Origin: Chitinimonas taiwanensis DSM 18899 | Lineage (GTDB): Bacteria > Pseudomonadota > Gammaproteobacteria > Burkholderiales > Chitinimonadaceae | Reading direction: 5' to 3' | DNA: 64,000 bases | NCBI RefSeq assembly: GCF_900119825.1 | Contig: NZ_FPKR01000012.1 | Location: forward strand, 124,001 to 188,000 | Part shown: piece after piece, positions 36,469 through 44,336 of the stretch | How positions within the stretch are numbered: the stretch's first letter is position 1 | Layout: each line of letters starts with the position of its first letter | Notes under the pieces: model-generated | What the model was told of the DNA's origin: nothing | Seen by the model: only the letters and a program-made list of their open reading frames with translations | Database searches by the model: none | Made by a program: the position numbers and the translations under genes

Positions 36469-36498
36469 AAAAACGCCACCGTTCGCGGTGGCGTTTTT
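36469..36498. terminator. Bidirectional terminator after ior
   Basis: CGCCACCG, a TTCG tetraloop and CGGTGGCG with A-run before and T-run after form a strong stem (36474-36493) flanked by AAAAA and TTTTT. It lies between the ior stop codon and the convergent DinB gene and could end both. Confidence 0.9.
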
Positions 36499-36518
36499 CA
36501 TTGGGCGATGCCTAAACA

Positions 36519-37055
36519 TCAGCCATTGGCGGCGATACCCGCCTTGGCCACGCTGTCCTGCATATCGCGCCGGTAGTAGATGAAATCCATCTCGGGTGCT
36601 GGCGCGCCCAGCTGGGTGGCGATGCCGGAAATCTGCCCGCGATGGTGCGCGTAATGGGTGACAAAATGGGTGAGCACATCGTGTATCCAGTCACGTTGCT
36701 CTAGCCCGGCCACGGTGCGGTAAGCGAGCTCGCCTTCGAAATACTCGGGTGGCTGGGCCTGCAGCCAGTGCTGGGTCTGGCGCACCGTCTGTTTCAGCGC
36801 GGTCTTCAGCTCACGCCAGTCCTCGAAGATCTGCTGATTAAGCCGGTAGTCTTTCGGTTCGCCCTGCAGGCGCCCCAGCCAGAGCAGATTGACCACCAGC
36901 AGATGATTGGCCGTGCCGTGAATGCTCTTGAAGAACAGGCCGGCATCGCGCTTGCGTGCCTCGTCGGACAGCTTGTCGCAGCTCTCGAACAGCTTGTCGT
37001 TGGCCCAGTGCTGATAGTCGACCTGATAGAGAAAATGGTTTTTCCAGGAAATCAT
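36519..37055 (-). CDS. DinB family protein
   Basis: The 178-residue DinB-fold four-helix protein starts MISWKNHFLYQVDYQHWANDKLFE, after a strong GAGGAGG site. The metal-ligand histidines of the family are visible: HGTANHLLVVNLLWLGR (about residue 47) and HFVTHYAHHRGQIS (about residue 137). DinB-like proteins bind divalent metal and may act as thiol S-transferases or hydrolases; the substrate is unknown. It stands alone between two terminators. The frame upstream of the ATG is not coding. Confidence 0.9.
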   Translation of the reverse strand: MISWKNHFLYQVDYQHWANDKLFESCDKLSDEARKRDAGLFFKSIHGTANHLLVVNLLWLGRLQGEPKDYRLNQQIFEDWRELKTALKQTVRQTQHWLQAQPPEYFEGELAYRTVAGLEQRDWIHDVLTHFVTHYAHHRGQISGIATQLGAPAPEMDFIYYRRDMQDSVAKAGIAANG

Positions 37056-37104
37056 TGCGCGCTCCCTCCTCGAAGCTGCTTTCAGCTTAGTCGGCCCCTG
37101 CTGC

Positions 37105-37139
37105 GCTGCAAAAACCAAACGGCCGCAAAAAGCGGCCGT
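37105..37139 (-). terminator. Terminator downstream of the TlpA gene
   Basis: ACGGCCGC, an AAAAA loop and GCGGCCGT (37119-37139) form a perfect 8-bp stem. Read leftward it is followed by a T-rich tract (to about 37105). It ends the TlpA transcript before the DinB gene. Confidence 0.8.
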
Positions 37140-37171
37140 CCGTCAGAACATTGGCATAAAAATACGCGTGG

Positions 37172-37675
37172 TCACGCTTCCTTGAGCTTTTCCTCGATCA
37201 GGGCATGCAGCTGGCCAAAATCCGGCTCGCCCAGATAGCGCTGGACGATATTGCCCTGCTTGTCGATCAGCAAGGTGGTCGGGGTCAGTTTCACGTCGCC
37301 GAACTGGCGGGCCAGGCTGCCATCTACATCCAGTGCCACGAAGAAGGGCAGCTGGGCCTTCTCGGTATAGGCAGCCACATAATTGGGTGGGTCATAGCTC
37401 ATGGCCACCGCCACGGTTTCGAAACCCTGGCTGGCGTATTTCTTATGCGTCTCGATCAGCTTGGGCATCTCGGCCATGCAGCCGGTGCAGCTGGTGGCCC
37501 AGAAATTGACCAGCACCACTTTGCCCTTCAGGGCGGCCTGGCTGGTCTGCTGGCCCTTGATCGAGGTGTATTGCACAGCCGGCGCCTGCGCCTGCGCGGT
37601 ATTGCCCACATACAGGATGGTGCCGAGCGCCGCGGCAATGCCGGCGGCGATGAAGACTTTGATCAGAGGTTTCAT
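37172..37675 (-). CDS. TlpA-like periplasmic thioredoxin-fold disulfide reductase
   Basis: The 167-residue protein has an N-terminal signal anchor (MKPLIKVFIAAGIAAALGTILYVG) and a thioredoxin domain with the active-site CTGC in NFWATSCTGCMAEMPKLIETHKKY. It also has the cis-Pro loop TPTTLLIDKQG. TlpA/ResA proteins reduce disulfides in the periplasm, for instance in cytochrome maturation. It has its own terminator downstream and is monocistronic. The partner protein is unknown. Confidence 0.92.
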   Translation of the reverse strand: MKPLIKVFIAAGIAAALGTILYVGNTAQAQAPAVQYTSIKGQQTSQAALKGKVVLVNFWATSCTGCMAEMPKLIETHKKYASQGFETVAVAMSYDPPNYVAAYTEKAQLPFFVALDVDGSLARQFGDVKLTPTTLLIDKQGNIVQRYLGEPDFGQLHALIEEKLKEA

Positions 37676-37775
37676 GCTGGGTCTACCCGGTGTGATACGC
37701 CTATGGAGCGCGTGCCGGGTGAAAAGTTGCGCGAGGCGCTATTGTATTGATTTTCCGGCCCTTTCGCTGTGCGGG

Positions 37776-37781
37776 TATAAT
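37776..37781 (+). promoter_or_regulatory. Possible -10 element of rbgA
   Basis: A perfect TATAAT lies 63 bases upstream of the rbgA start codon. No good -35 box sits at the right distance; TTGATT at 37747-37752 is 23 bases upstream, which is too far. Confidence 0.35.
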
Positions 37782-37843
37782 CCGCGCCCTTCCGGCCTAC
37801 GCGCTTTCAGCCGTGGCCCTATCTTTTCAAGCGAGTACTGACG

Positions 37844-38749
37844 ATGGCAATCCAATGGTTCCCCGGCCATATGAACAAGGCGAAGAAGCAGATCGCCGAC
37901 ACCATGGCCAAGGTGGATATGGTCATCGAGGTACTCGATGCGCGCCTGCCGCAGATCACCACCAACCCGCTGATCCATGAGCTGCGCGTGCATCGCCAGC
38001 GTCCCAGCCTGAAGGTGCTAAACAAGGCCGATCTGGCCGACCCCAAGGTAACGGCCGCCTGGGTGCAGTTTTTCAAGCAGGAAGCGAATACCGCGGTCAT
38101 CACCCTGGAAGAAGCGACCAAGGCACGCGATATGGGCAAATTGCTCAAGCTGTGCCGTGAGCTGGTGCCGCATCGCACTGGCGGTGAAAAACCGGTGCGC
38201 GCGATGATTCTGGGCGTGCCGAATGTCGGCAAGTCCACGCTGATCAACCACTTGGCCAAGCGCAAGCTGGCCAAGGTGGCCGACACCCCGGGCGTGACCC
38301 AGAGCCAGCAGCGCATCGAGCTGCCGGACAGCACCATCCTGGTCGACACCCCCGGCATGATGTGGCCGAAGATCGCCTCGAACAATCATGGCTACAAGCT
38401 CGCCCTGTCCGGCACCATAGGCCGCAATGCCTTCGATGCAGTGGATGTGGCCTGGTATGCGATGGGCTGGCTGGCCCTGCATGCCCCCAGCACGATTGCC
38501 ACCCGCTACAAGCTCAAGGATCTGAGCCAGCCGGGCGATGTGCTGTTCGAACAGGCCGGGCGCGCGATGGGCTATATCCTGCCCGGCAATCGCCTCGACG
38601 AGCAGAAGACCGCCGAGCGCATCCTGACCGACTTCCGCGCCGCCACGCTGGGGCGCATCTCGCTGGAGCGGCCGAACGACCCGCTCGATATGGACCTGGG
38701 CGAGGAGGAAGACGCAACCGTGCAGGACGAGGCAGACCAGCCGGACTGA
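37844..38749 (+). CDS. ylqF: Ribosome biogenesis GTPase RbgA/YlqF
   Basis: The 301-residue circularly permuted GTPase shows the motif order G4-G5-G1-G2-G3: NKADLAD (G4), then GVPNVGKST (P-loop), and DTPG (G3). YlqF/RbgA proteins assist late assembly of the large ribosomal subunit. The start MAIQWFPGHMNKAKKQ is the canonical N-terminus, including the FPGHM motif. The C-terminal region is acidic (EEEDATVQDEADQPD). It is followed after 61 bases by the TIGR02449/zapA pair. Confidence 0.95.
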   Translation: MAIQWFPGHMNKAKKQIADTMAKVDMVIEVLDARLPQITTNPLIHELRVHRQRPSLKVLNKADLADPKVTAAWVQFFKQEANTAVITLEEATKARDMGKLLKLCRELVPHRTGGEKPVRAMILGVPNVGKSTLINHLAKRKLAKVADTPGVTQSQQRIELPDSTILVDTPGMMWPKIASNNHGYKLALSGTIGRNAFDAVDVAWYAMGWLALHAPSTIATRYKLKDLSQPGDVLFEQAGRAMGYILPGNRLDEQKTAERILTDFRAATLGRISLERPNDPLDMDLGEEEDATVQDEADQPD

Positions 38750-38810
38750 ACGCGCGGCCAGCAAAATCGACTAGAATCGGCCCATTCCTTCATTGCCCAC
38801 GACGCCCGCC

Positions 38811-39020
38811 ATGGAAGCTGAACTCCAGAGTCTGGAAGACCGCATCAACGCACTGGCCAAGCTGTGCCAGCAGCTGCGGGCCGAGAACCTCGACCTGCGC
38901 CAGGAGGTGCTGGTGCTGAAGAACGACAATAAGCGCCTGAACGAGAAGGTGGAAGGCGCCAAAGCGCGTGTCGACGCCCTGCTCGCGCAACTGCCGCAAG
39001 CCGAGGAGGCAGCCCAATGA
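38811..39020 (+). CDS. TIGR02449-type small coiled-coil protein
   Basis: The 69-residue protein is almost entirely coiled coil (MEAELQSLEDRINALAKLCQ, RAENLDLRQEVLVLKNDNKR). It matches the TIGR02449 family that sits directly upstream of zapA in many proteobacteria. The ATG at 38811 is preferred over an in-frame ATG at 38793. Its stop codon overlaps the zapA start by 4 bases, so the two are co-translated, and it is probably a partner of ZapA in cell division. The function is not proven. Confidence 0.85.
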   Translation: MEAELQSLEDRINALAKLCQQLRAENLDLRQEVLVLKNDNKRLNEKVEGAKARVDALLAQLPQAEEAAQ

Positions 39021-39325
39021 GCGAGATCAAGCAGCTGGATGTGACTATCATGGGACGCGAGTTCCGTGTCGCCTGCCCGCCGGCCGAAGAAGCCGCGCTG
39101 CTGGAAGCGGTCAACTACCTCGATGCCAAGATGCGCGAGCTGCGCGATAGCGGCAATGTGATGGGCATCGACAAGATTGCCATCATGGCCGCACTCAATA
39201 TCACGCATGAGTTCATGAATACCCGCGTGGCCGGTGGTTTGGACATGGCCGACTTTAAGCGTAGAATCGGCCGCATGCAGCAGACCATCGACGAGTCGCT
39301 GAAGGAACAGCAGCAGCTGTTCTGA
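39017..39325 (+). CDS. zapA: Cell division protein ZapA
   Basis: The 102-residue protein has the ZapA N-terminal globular domain (KQLDVTIMGREFRVACPPAEEAALLEAVNYLDAKM) and a C-terminal coiled coil. ZapA crosslinks FtsZ filaments at the Z-ring. It overlaps the TIGR02449 gene by 4 bases, and the zapA-6S RNA-fau order downstream is a conserved proteobacterial arrangement that supports the call. Confidence 0.95.
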   Translation: MSEIKQLDVTIMGREFRVACPPAEEAALLEAVNYLDAKMRELRDSGNVMGIDKIAIMAALNITHEFMNTRVAGGLDMADFKRRIGRMQQTIDESLKEQQQLF

Positions 39326-39360
39326 CCCCCCCGGCAGTCTCACTGCCCGCTCTTTCAAAG

Positions 39361-39541
39361 TTTCCCTGCGGCGTTCGTTCCGGTTCGATATTCTTTGAAC
39401 CAATATATTGACCTCGGCTGCGTAGCTGGCCGCGCCTGTTGTGCCCATCGTTTATCCGATGAGCCTGATGGCGTGCCGCGCGTGACCACTTGAACCGTTA
39501 GGTTCAAGATGTGAGCCGGAACGGCGCCCGCGGGGATCCCC
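39361..39541 (+). ncRNA. ssrS: 6S RNA
   Basis: 6S RNA binds sigma-70 RNA polymerase and mimics an open promoter. The segment between zapA and fau has a long closing stem: CCCTGCGGCGTTCG-TTCCGG at the 5' end pairs with the GCCGGAACG-CGCCCGCGGGG end. A CTTGAACC-gtta-GGTTCAAG hairpin (39489-39508) matches the conserved CUUGAACC/GGUUCAAG arm of E. coli 6S RNA. The position between zapA and fau is itself diagnostic. Ends are estimated to within about 10 bases; the predicted length is about 181 nt, near the usual size. Confidence 0.88.
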
Positions 39542-39566
39542 TCCCCGCTTACTACCTCCCCCATCC

Positions 39567-40151
39567 ATGACCGATAAAGCCAGCCTGCGCCGTGAACTAC
39601 GCCGTCGCCGCCTGGCCGTGCCGCGCGCTGCGCGCCAGCAGGCTGCCCGCCGCGTAGCAGGGCGCGCCTTGCGCTGGCTACAACCCGGACGACGCATCGG
39701 TGCTTACCAGGCGGTGGGCTCGGAACTGTCGCTGGCCGTGTTGATCACCCTGGCGCAGCAGCGCGGCTGCTCGGTCTGGCTGCCGGTGGTGCCGCGGCGC
39801 GGACGCCGGCTAAGCTTTGCCGACCTGGCCGACCCGCGTGGCAGCTGGCGGCGCAACCGGCATGGCATCGCCGAATACCATGCACCACGACGCTGCGCTG
39901 CGCGCGCGCTGGACGTGGTCTTTCTGCCCTTGGTCGGTTTCGATGCCCAGGGTGGTCGTCTTGGTCAGGGCGGTGGCTATTACGACAGCAGCTTTGCGCG
40001 CCGCATTGGCCGCCGGCCCAAGCTGATTGGTGCGGCCTTCGACTGCCAGCGCGTGCCCACACTGACACTGGACGCGCACGATGTGCGCCTTGACGCCGTG
40101 CTGACCGAGCGCTGCCACTACCGCTGCCGCGCCGGACAGTTGCCGGGCTAG
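39567..40151 (+). CDS. fau: 5-formyltetrahydrofolate cyclo-ligase
   Basis: This enzyme (YgfA) converts 5-formyl-THF to 5,10-methenyl-THF using ATP. The 194-residue protein has the basic N-terminal helix (KASLRRELRRRRLAVP), FLPLVGFDAQGGRLGQGGGYYD (the ATP- and substrate-binding Gly-rich loop) and the C-terminal HDVRLDAVLTE. It directly follows 6S RNA as in E. coli, where ygfA is cotranscribed with ssrS. Arginine content is high. Confidence 0.92.
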   Translation: MTDKASLRRELRRRRLAVPRAARQQAARRVAGRALRWLQPGRRIGAYQAVGSELSLAVLITLAQQRGCSVWLPVVPRRGRRLSFADLADPRGSWRRNRHGIAEYHAPRRCAARALDVVFLPLVGFDAQGGRLGQGGGYYDSSFARRIGRRPKLIGAAFDCQRVPTLTLDAHDVRLDAVLTERCHYRCRAGQLPG

Positions 40152-40227
40152 CATCCACACCGTCATTTGGCGCCGCTGCCCGGCTGGGCTAGGCTTGCTT
40201 TTTTTGCAGCTGAAGGCAGGAGACGCC

Positions 40228-40695
40228 ATGCGCTACTGGCTGATGAAGGCCGAACCGGAGGAGCTGGGCATTGCCGATCTGGCCGCCCTGCCAAGCCAGA
40301 CCGTGGGTTGGTATGGGGTGCGCAATTACCAGGCACGCAACTTCATGCGTGACCAGATGCAGATCGGCGACCGCGTGCTGTTCTATCACGCTGGCGGCAA
40401 GCAGCCGGGCGTAGCCGGCATTGTCGAGGTCTGTTCCGGCGCCTATCCCGACCCGACCCAGTTTGACCCCAGCAGTCCGTATTACGACCCGAAATCCAAG
40501 CCCGAAGCACCGCGCTGGCAGCAGGTCGATGTGCGCTTTCTCAAGCAGACACGCTATCTGAGCCTGAACGCGATGCGCGAAGCGCCTGAACTCGAGGGCA
40601 TGCTCTTGCTCGCGCGCGGCAATCGCCTGTCCATCACGCCAGTCGAGCCGTCACACTGGCGCGCGGTGATGGCCTTGCTGGGAGAGACGGCATGA
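40228..40695 (+). CDS. EVE domain protein
   Basis: The 155-residue protein is a single EVE domain: MRYWLMKAEPEELGIADL, VGWYGVRNYQARNFMRDQMQIGDRVLFYHAG and the C-terminal SITPVEPSHW. EVE domains belong to the PUA-like superfamily and bind modified bases; in bacteria they are sometimes linked to restriction systems, though here it is a housekeeping-type neighbour. The ATG at 40228 follows AGGAG. Its stop codon overlaps the TauE/SafE start by 4 bases. Function unproven. Confidence 0.92.
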   Translation: MRYWLMKAEPEELGIADLAALPSQTVGWYGVRNYQARNFMRDQMQIGDRVLFYHAGGKQPGVAGIVEVCSGAYPDPTQFDPSSPYYDPKSKPEAPRWQQVDVRFLKQTRYLSLNAMREAPELEGMLLLARGNRLSITPVEPSHWRAVMALLGETA

Positions 40696-41495
40696 TCAGC
40701 CTGAGCCTGCTCGCCTTCCTGCTCATCGGCGCTGCAGCCGGCTTTCTGGCCGGCCTGCTGGGCGTGGGTGGTGGCTTGATCATCGTACCGGCCTTGATCG
40801 CCGTGTTCGAGCGCGGCGGCTTTCCCGAGCAACATATCCTGCATATCGCGCTCGGTACCTCGCTGGCCAGCATCATCTTCACCGCCATCTCCAGCCTGCG
40901 CGCCCACCATGCGCGCGGTGCCGTGCAGTGGCCGGTGGTCAGGCGCATGGCATTCGGCCTCGCCTTCGGCACCTTTGCCGGCGCCTGGCTGGCCGCGCGC
41001 CTGCCCTCGCTGGGCCTGAAATGGTTTTTCATCCTGTTCGCCTATCTGGTCGCCGCGCAGATGCTGTCCGGCTTCAAGCCCAAACCGAGCCGCCAGCTAC
41101 CGGGCAGCGCCGGCCTGCTGGGCACTGGCGGGGTGATCGGCGGCATCTCGGCCTTTGTCGGCATTGGCGGCGGCTCGCTCTCGGTGCCTTTCCTGACCCT
41201 GTGCAATGTAAACATGCAGCAGGCGGTCGGTACCTCGGCCGCGCTGGGTCTGCCCATCGCACTTGGCGGCCTGGCCGGCTATGCCTTGAATGGTGCCGGC
41301 CTCGACCATCTGCCGCCCTATAGCCTGGGCTTTGTTTACCTGCCGGCGCTGGCTGGCATCGTGCTGGCCAGCTTCCTGACTGCGCCACTGGGTGCGGCGC
41401 TCGCCCACCGCCTGCCGGTGGCGCGGCTCAAGCAGTGCTTTGCCGCGCTGCTGATTCTGATCGCCAGCCGCATGCTGTACAGCCTGGTGGCCTGA
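40692..41495 (+). CDS. Sulfite exporter TauE/SafE family membrane protein
   Basis: The 267-residue polytopic protein has about eight hydrophobic helices and the family repeats GFLAGLLGVGGGLIIVPALIA and GGVIGGISAFVGIGGGSLSVPF. TauE/SafE proteins export sulfite or other organosulfur anions across the inner membrane. It overlaps the EVE gene by 4 bases and ends 1 base before the NRDE gene, so the three are probably one transcript. Substrate unknown. Confidence 0.92.
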   Translation: MISLSLLAFLLIGAAAGFLAGLLGVGGGLIIVPALIAVFERGGFPEQHILHIALGTSLASIIFTAISSLRAHHARGAVQWPVVRRMAFGLAFGTFAGAWLAARLPSLGLKWFFILFAYLVAAQMLSGFKPKPSRQLPGSAGLLGTGGVIGGISAFVGIGGGSLSVPFLTLCNVNMQQAVGTSAALGLPIALGGLAGYALNGAGLDHLPPYSLGFVYLPALAGIVLASFLTAPLGAALAHRLPVARLKQCFAALLILIASRMLYSLVA

Positions 41496-41496
41496 G

Positions 41497-42249
41497 ATGT
41501 GCCTGATCGGCTTTGACTGGCAGCCGCGTAGCGCCAGACCCCTGCGCGTGCTGGCCAATCGCGATGAGTTCTACGCGCGCCCGACTGCGCCGCTAGCCTG
41601 GTGGGCAGAGGGCGATATCCTGGCCGGACGCGATCTGCAGGCCGGCGGCAGTTGGATGGGCATCAGCCGCAGCGGGCGCTTTGCCGCGCTGACCAATGTG
41701 CGCGACCCGAGCCGGCAGCAAGCCGGCGCCCCCTCGCGCGGCCAGCTGGTGGTCGACGCGCTGCGCAGCACACTGAGCGCCAGCGCCACGCTGGATGCGC
41801 TGCGCGAGCAGGCTGCCGCCTGCAATCCCTTCAATCTGCTGATCTACGATGGGCGCCATCTGCTCGGCTACGAAAGCACAGGCGAGCGCGTGCTGCGCTT
41901 CGGGCGCGGCATCCACGCGGTGTCGAATGCCGGCTTCGATACCGCCTGGCCCAAGCTGCAGCGGCTGAAAGCCGGTATGCGCGCCGTCGGCGAGGATGAG
42001 GCCGCGCTGTTCGCCCTGCTGGCCGACACAAGCCTGGCGCCCGATGCGCAACTGCCGCATACCGGCGTGCCACCCGAATGGGAGCGCCTGCTGTCGGCGA
42101 TCTTCATCCGCAGCGAGCACTACGGTACGCGCAGCACCAGCCTGCTGACCCTGGGGCGCGAGGAGGCGGAATTCATCGAACGCAGCTTCGAAGATGGCCA
42201 GGCCAGCGGCGAGCGCCGTTATGCGCTGCGCTTTACCGGGTTGACCTAG
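41497..42249 (+). CDS. NRDE family (TANGO2-like) protein
   Basis: The 250-residue protein starts MCLIGFDWQP and carries the eponymous NRDE motif in LANRDEFYARPTAPLAWW, with the Cys2 that is the presumed N-terminal nucleophile. The family is related to eukaryotic TANGO2 and shares the Ntn-hydrolase-like start, but its substrate is unknown; a link to heme or acyl-CoA handling has been proposed for TANGO2. It lies 1 base after the TauE/SafE gene and probably shares its transcript. Confidence 0.92.
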   Translation: MCLIGFDWQPRSARPLRVLANRDEFYARPTAPLAWWAEGDILAGRDLQAGGSWMGISRSGRFAALTNVRDPSRQQAGAPSRGQLVVDALRSTLSASATLDALREQAAACNPFNLLIYDGRHLLGYESTGERVLRFGRGIHAVSNAGFDTAWPKLQRLKAGMRAVGEDEAALFALLADTSLAPDAQLPHTGVPPEWERLLSAIFIRSEHYGTRSTSLLTLGREEAEFIERSFEDGQASGERRYALRFTGLT

Positions 42250-42276
42250 CGCGGCTTCTGACCGAACCTGAAGACC

Positions 42277-43266
42277 ATGTCCCACGATCACCACGCCCAT
42301 CACCACCATCACGATGCCAGCCGCAAGCGCATGCTGATCGCGCTATTGCTGACCGCCGGCTACGCGGTGGTGGAAGCCATGGGTGGCTTGTACACCGGCT
42401 CGCTGGCGCTGCTGTCGGATGCCGGGCATATGCTGACCGATGCTGCCGCGCTGGGCCTGGCCCTATTCGCCCAGCTGGTGGCACGCCGACCCGCTTCGGC
42501 CCGTAATTCCTATGGTTATGCACGCGCCGAGGTACTCGGCGCACTGATCAATAGCCTGTTCATGCTGGCCATGGTGGGCTGGATCGCGTTTGAAGCACTG
42601 GGCCGACTCTTCAACCCCAAGGAGGTGGACGGCCTGGGGGTGATGGCGATTGCCGCGCTGGGACTGGGCGTGAACCTGGTGGCCGCCTGGCTGCTGGCCG
42701 GCGACAGCCACAATATGAATTCGCGCGCAGCGCTGCTGCATGTGCTCGGCGATCTGCTCGGCTCGGTGGCCGCCATCCTGGCCGGTCTGGTGATCTGGGC
42801 CACCGGCTGGAAGCCGATCGACCCGATTCTGTCCCTGCTGGTGGTGGTGCTGATCCTGCGCTCGACCTGGGCGCTGGTGCTGCAGTCCAGCCATATGCTG
42901 ATGGAAGGGGTGCCCGCCCATCTGGACCTGCGCGCGATCGGCCACACGCTGGCCGAACAGAAGGGCGTGCAGTCAGTGCACGATCTGCATGTCTGGCACC
43001 TGGGCCCGACGCGCGTCGCGCTCTCCGCCCATCTGGTCATCGAATCGGCCGACAGCTGGCCGCGCCTGCTGGCGGCCATACAGGGCCTATTGGCCAAGGA
43101 TTACGGTATCGATCACGTGACCTTGCAGCCCTCCTGGCTGGGCATGCCACCGCGCGGTAAGGTCGTGGCGCTGGCCGCCCTGGTCGGTGGCAAGCCCGAG
43201 CACAGGCAGCACGAGCATGACCCGGCGCATGGCGAACACGCCGGGCCGCATGACCATCATCACTAG
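42277..43266 (+). CDS. Cation diffusion facilitator (CDF) family metal exporter
   Basis: The 329-residue protein has an N-terminal His-rich cluster (HDHHAHHHHHD) and six hydrophobic helices. It carries the metal-site motifs LYTGSLALLSDAGHMLTD (HxxxD) in TM2 and DSHNMNSRAALLHVLGD in TM5, and a C-terminal cytoplasmic domain ending in another His-rich stretch. CDF proteins of this ZitB/DmeF type export Zn, Co or Cd. The gene ends before a strong bidirectional terminator, convergent with the DHH gene. Metal specificity cannot be assigned. Confidence 0.92.
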   Translation: MSHDHHAHHHHHDASRKRMLIALLLTAGYAVVEAMGGLYTGSLALLSDAGHMLTDAAALGLALFAQLVARRPASARNSYGYARAEVLGALINSLFMLAMVGWIAFEALGRLFNPKEVDGLGVMAIAALGLGVNLVAAWLLAGDSHNMNSRAALLHVLGDLLGSVAAILAGLVIWATGWKPIDPILSLLVVVLILRSTWALVLQSSHMLMEGVPAHLDLRAIGHTLAEQKGVQSVHDLHVWHLGPTRVALSAHLVIESADSWPRLLAAIQGLLAKDYGIDHVTLQPSWLGMPPRGKVVALAALVGGKPEHRQHEHDPAHGEHAGPHDHHH

Positions 43267-43296
43267 CCGCGCGCCTTATTGCTGCAAGTAGCGCAC

Positions 43297-43338
43297 GCAA
43301 ACAACAACGCCGGCCACTAGGCCGGCGTTGTTGTTTGC
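43297..43338. terminator. Bidirectional terminator with 19-bp perfect stem
   Basis: GCAAACAACAACGCCGGCC, an ACTA loop and the exact inverse complement (43320-43338) form a 19-bp stem between the convergent CDF and DHH genes. The GC core and AAC/GTT flanks let it work on both strands. Confidence 0.9.
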
Positions 43339-43351
43339 GGACTAGCGCGTC

Positions 43352-44281
43352 TCAGCCATCGCTATTGATGCGCTGGGTCAGCTCGGCCAGTACCTCGGCC
43401 GCGCGTTCGTTCTCGACCTGGCAGGTGCCAGCTGCCTCGTGCCCGCCGCCGCCATAGGCAAGGCAGAGCTCGCCCACATTGGTCTTGCTGGAACGATCGA
43501 GTATCGACTTGCCGATGGCGAACACGGTGTTCTGTTTGTCGCGCCCCCACATGACATGGATGGAGATATTGGTCTCCGGATAAAGCGCATAAATCATGAA
43601 GCGATTGGCCGCAAAGATGGTGTCCTCATTGCGCAGGTCGAGCACAGCCAGGTTCTGACTGACTGTCGTACAGCGCATGATCTGATCCTTGGCGCGTGGC
43701 TCATGTTCAAAGTACAGCTCCACCCGCTCGCGCACATCGGGCAGGCTGAGGATGTCTTCGATGCCATGGCTGCGGCAGTATTCGATCAGGTCCATCATCA
43801 GCTGGTAATTGCTGACGCGGAAGTCGCGGAAGCGGCCCAGGCCGGTACGCGCATCCATTAGGTAGTTGAGCAGCACCCAGCCTTCGGGGGCGAGGATCTC
43901 ATCGGCAGTGAAATCGGCCGAGTCGGCCTTGTCCACCGCCAGCATCATGTCCTCGGTCACACGCGGAAAGGCCTGCTTGCCGCCGTAGTACTCATACACC
44001 ACGCGCGCCGCCGATGGCGCGCTGGGGATGATGATGTGATTGTCCTGCTTGCCATTGCGCAGGGTTTCCGAGAAGTGATGATCAAACGCCAGATAGATGC
44101 CCGGCACATAGGGCAGATTGGTGCTGATATCGCGCTCGGTCACTGCGACCTTGCCATCCTGCATGTCCTTGGGGTGGACAAACAGGATGTCATCGATCAT
44201 GTCGCGCTCCTTCAGCAGCACGGCGCACACCAGGCCATCAAAGTCGCTACGGGTAATCAGGCGATACTTGGAATCGGACAT
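43352..44281 (-). CDS. DHH family phosphoesterase-like protein
   Basis: The 309-residue protein has the DHH-superfamily motifs: ITRSDFDGLVCAVLL (motif I), LAFDHHFSE (the DHH motif) and the C-terminal GGGGHEAAGTCQV (DHHA1). This layout is seen in NrnA-type nanoRNases and inorganic phosphoesterases. The ATG at 44281 gives MSDSKYRLITRSDF; the open frame upstream is discarded. A phosphoesterase acting on nano-RNA, cyclic dinucleotide products or small polyphosphates is plausible, but none is established here. Confidence 0.88.
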   Translation of the reverse strand: MSDSKYRLITRSDFDGLVCAVLLKERDMIDDILFVHPKDMQDGKVAVTERDISTNLPYVPGIYLAFDHHFSETLRNGKQDNHIIIPSAPSAARVVYEYYGGKQAFPRVTEDMMLAVDKADSADFTADEILAPEGWVLLNYLMDARTGLGRFRDFRVSNYQLMMDLIEYCRSHGIEDILSLPDVRERVELYFEHEPRAKDQIMRCTTVSQNLAVLDLRNEDTIFAANRFMIYALYPETNISIHVMWGRDKQNTVFAIGKSILDRSSKTNVGELCLAYGGGGHEAAGTCQVENERAAEVLAELTQRINSDG

Positions 44282-44336
44282 GCTCACACTCCCTGCGTAA
44301 GAAGGCTCGGGCAGCCGGCGCAGGCCGGCCACCCAC

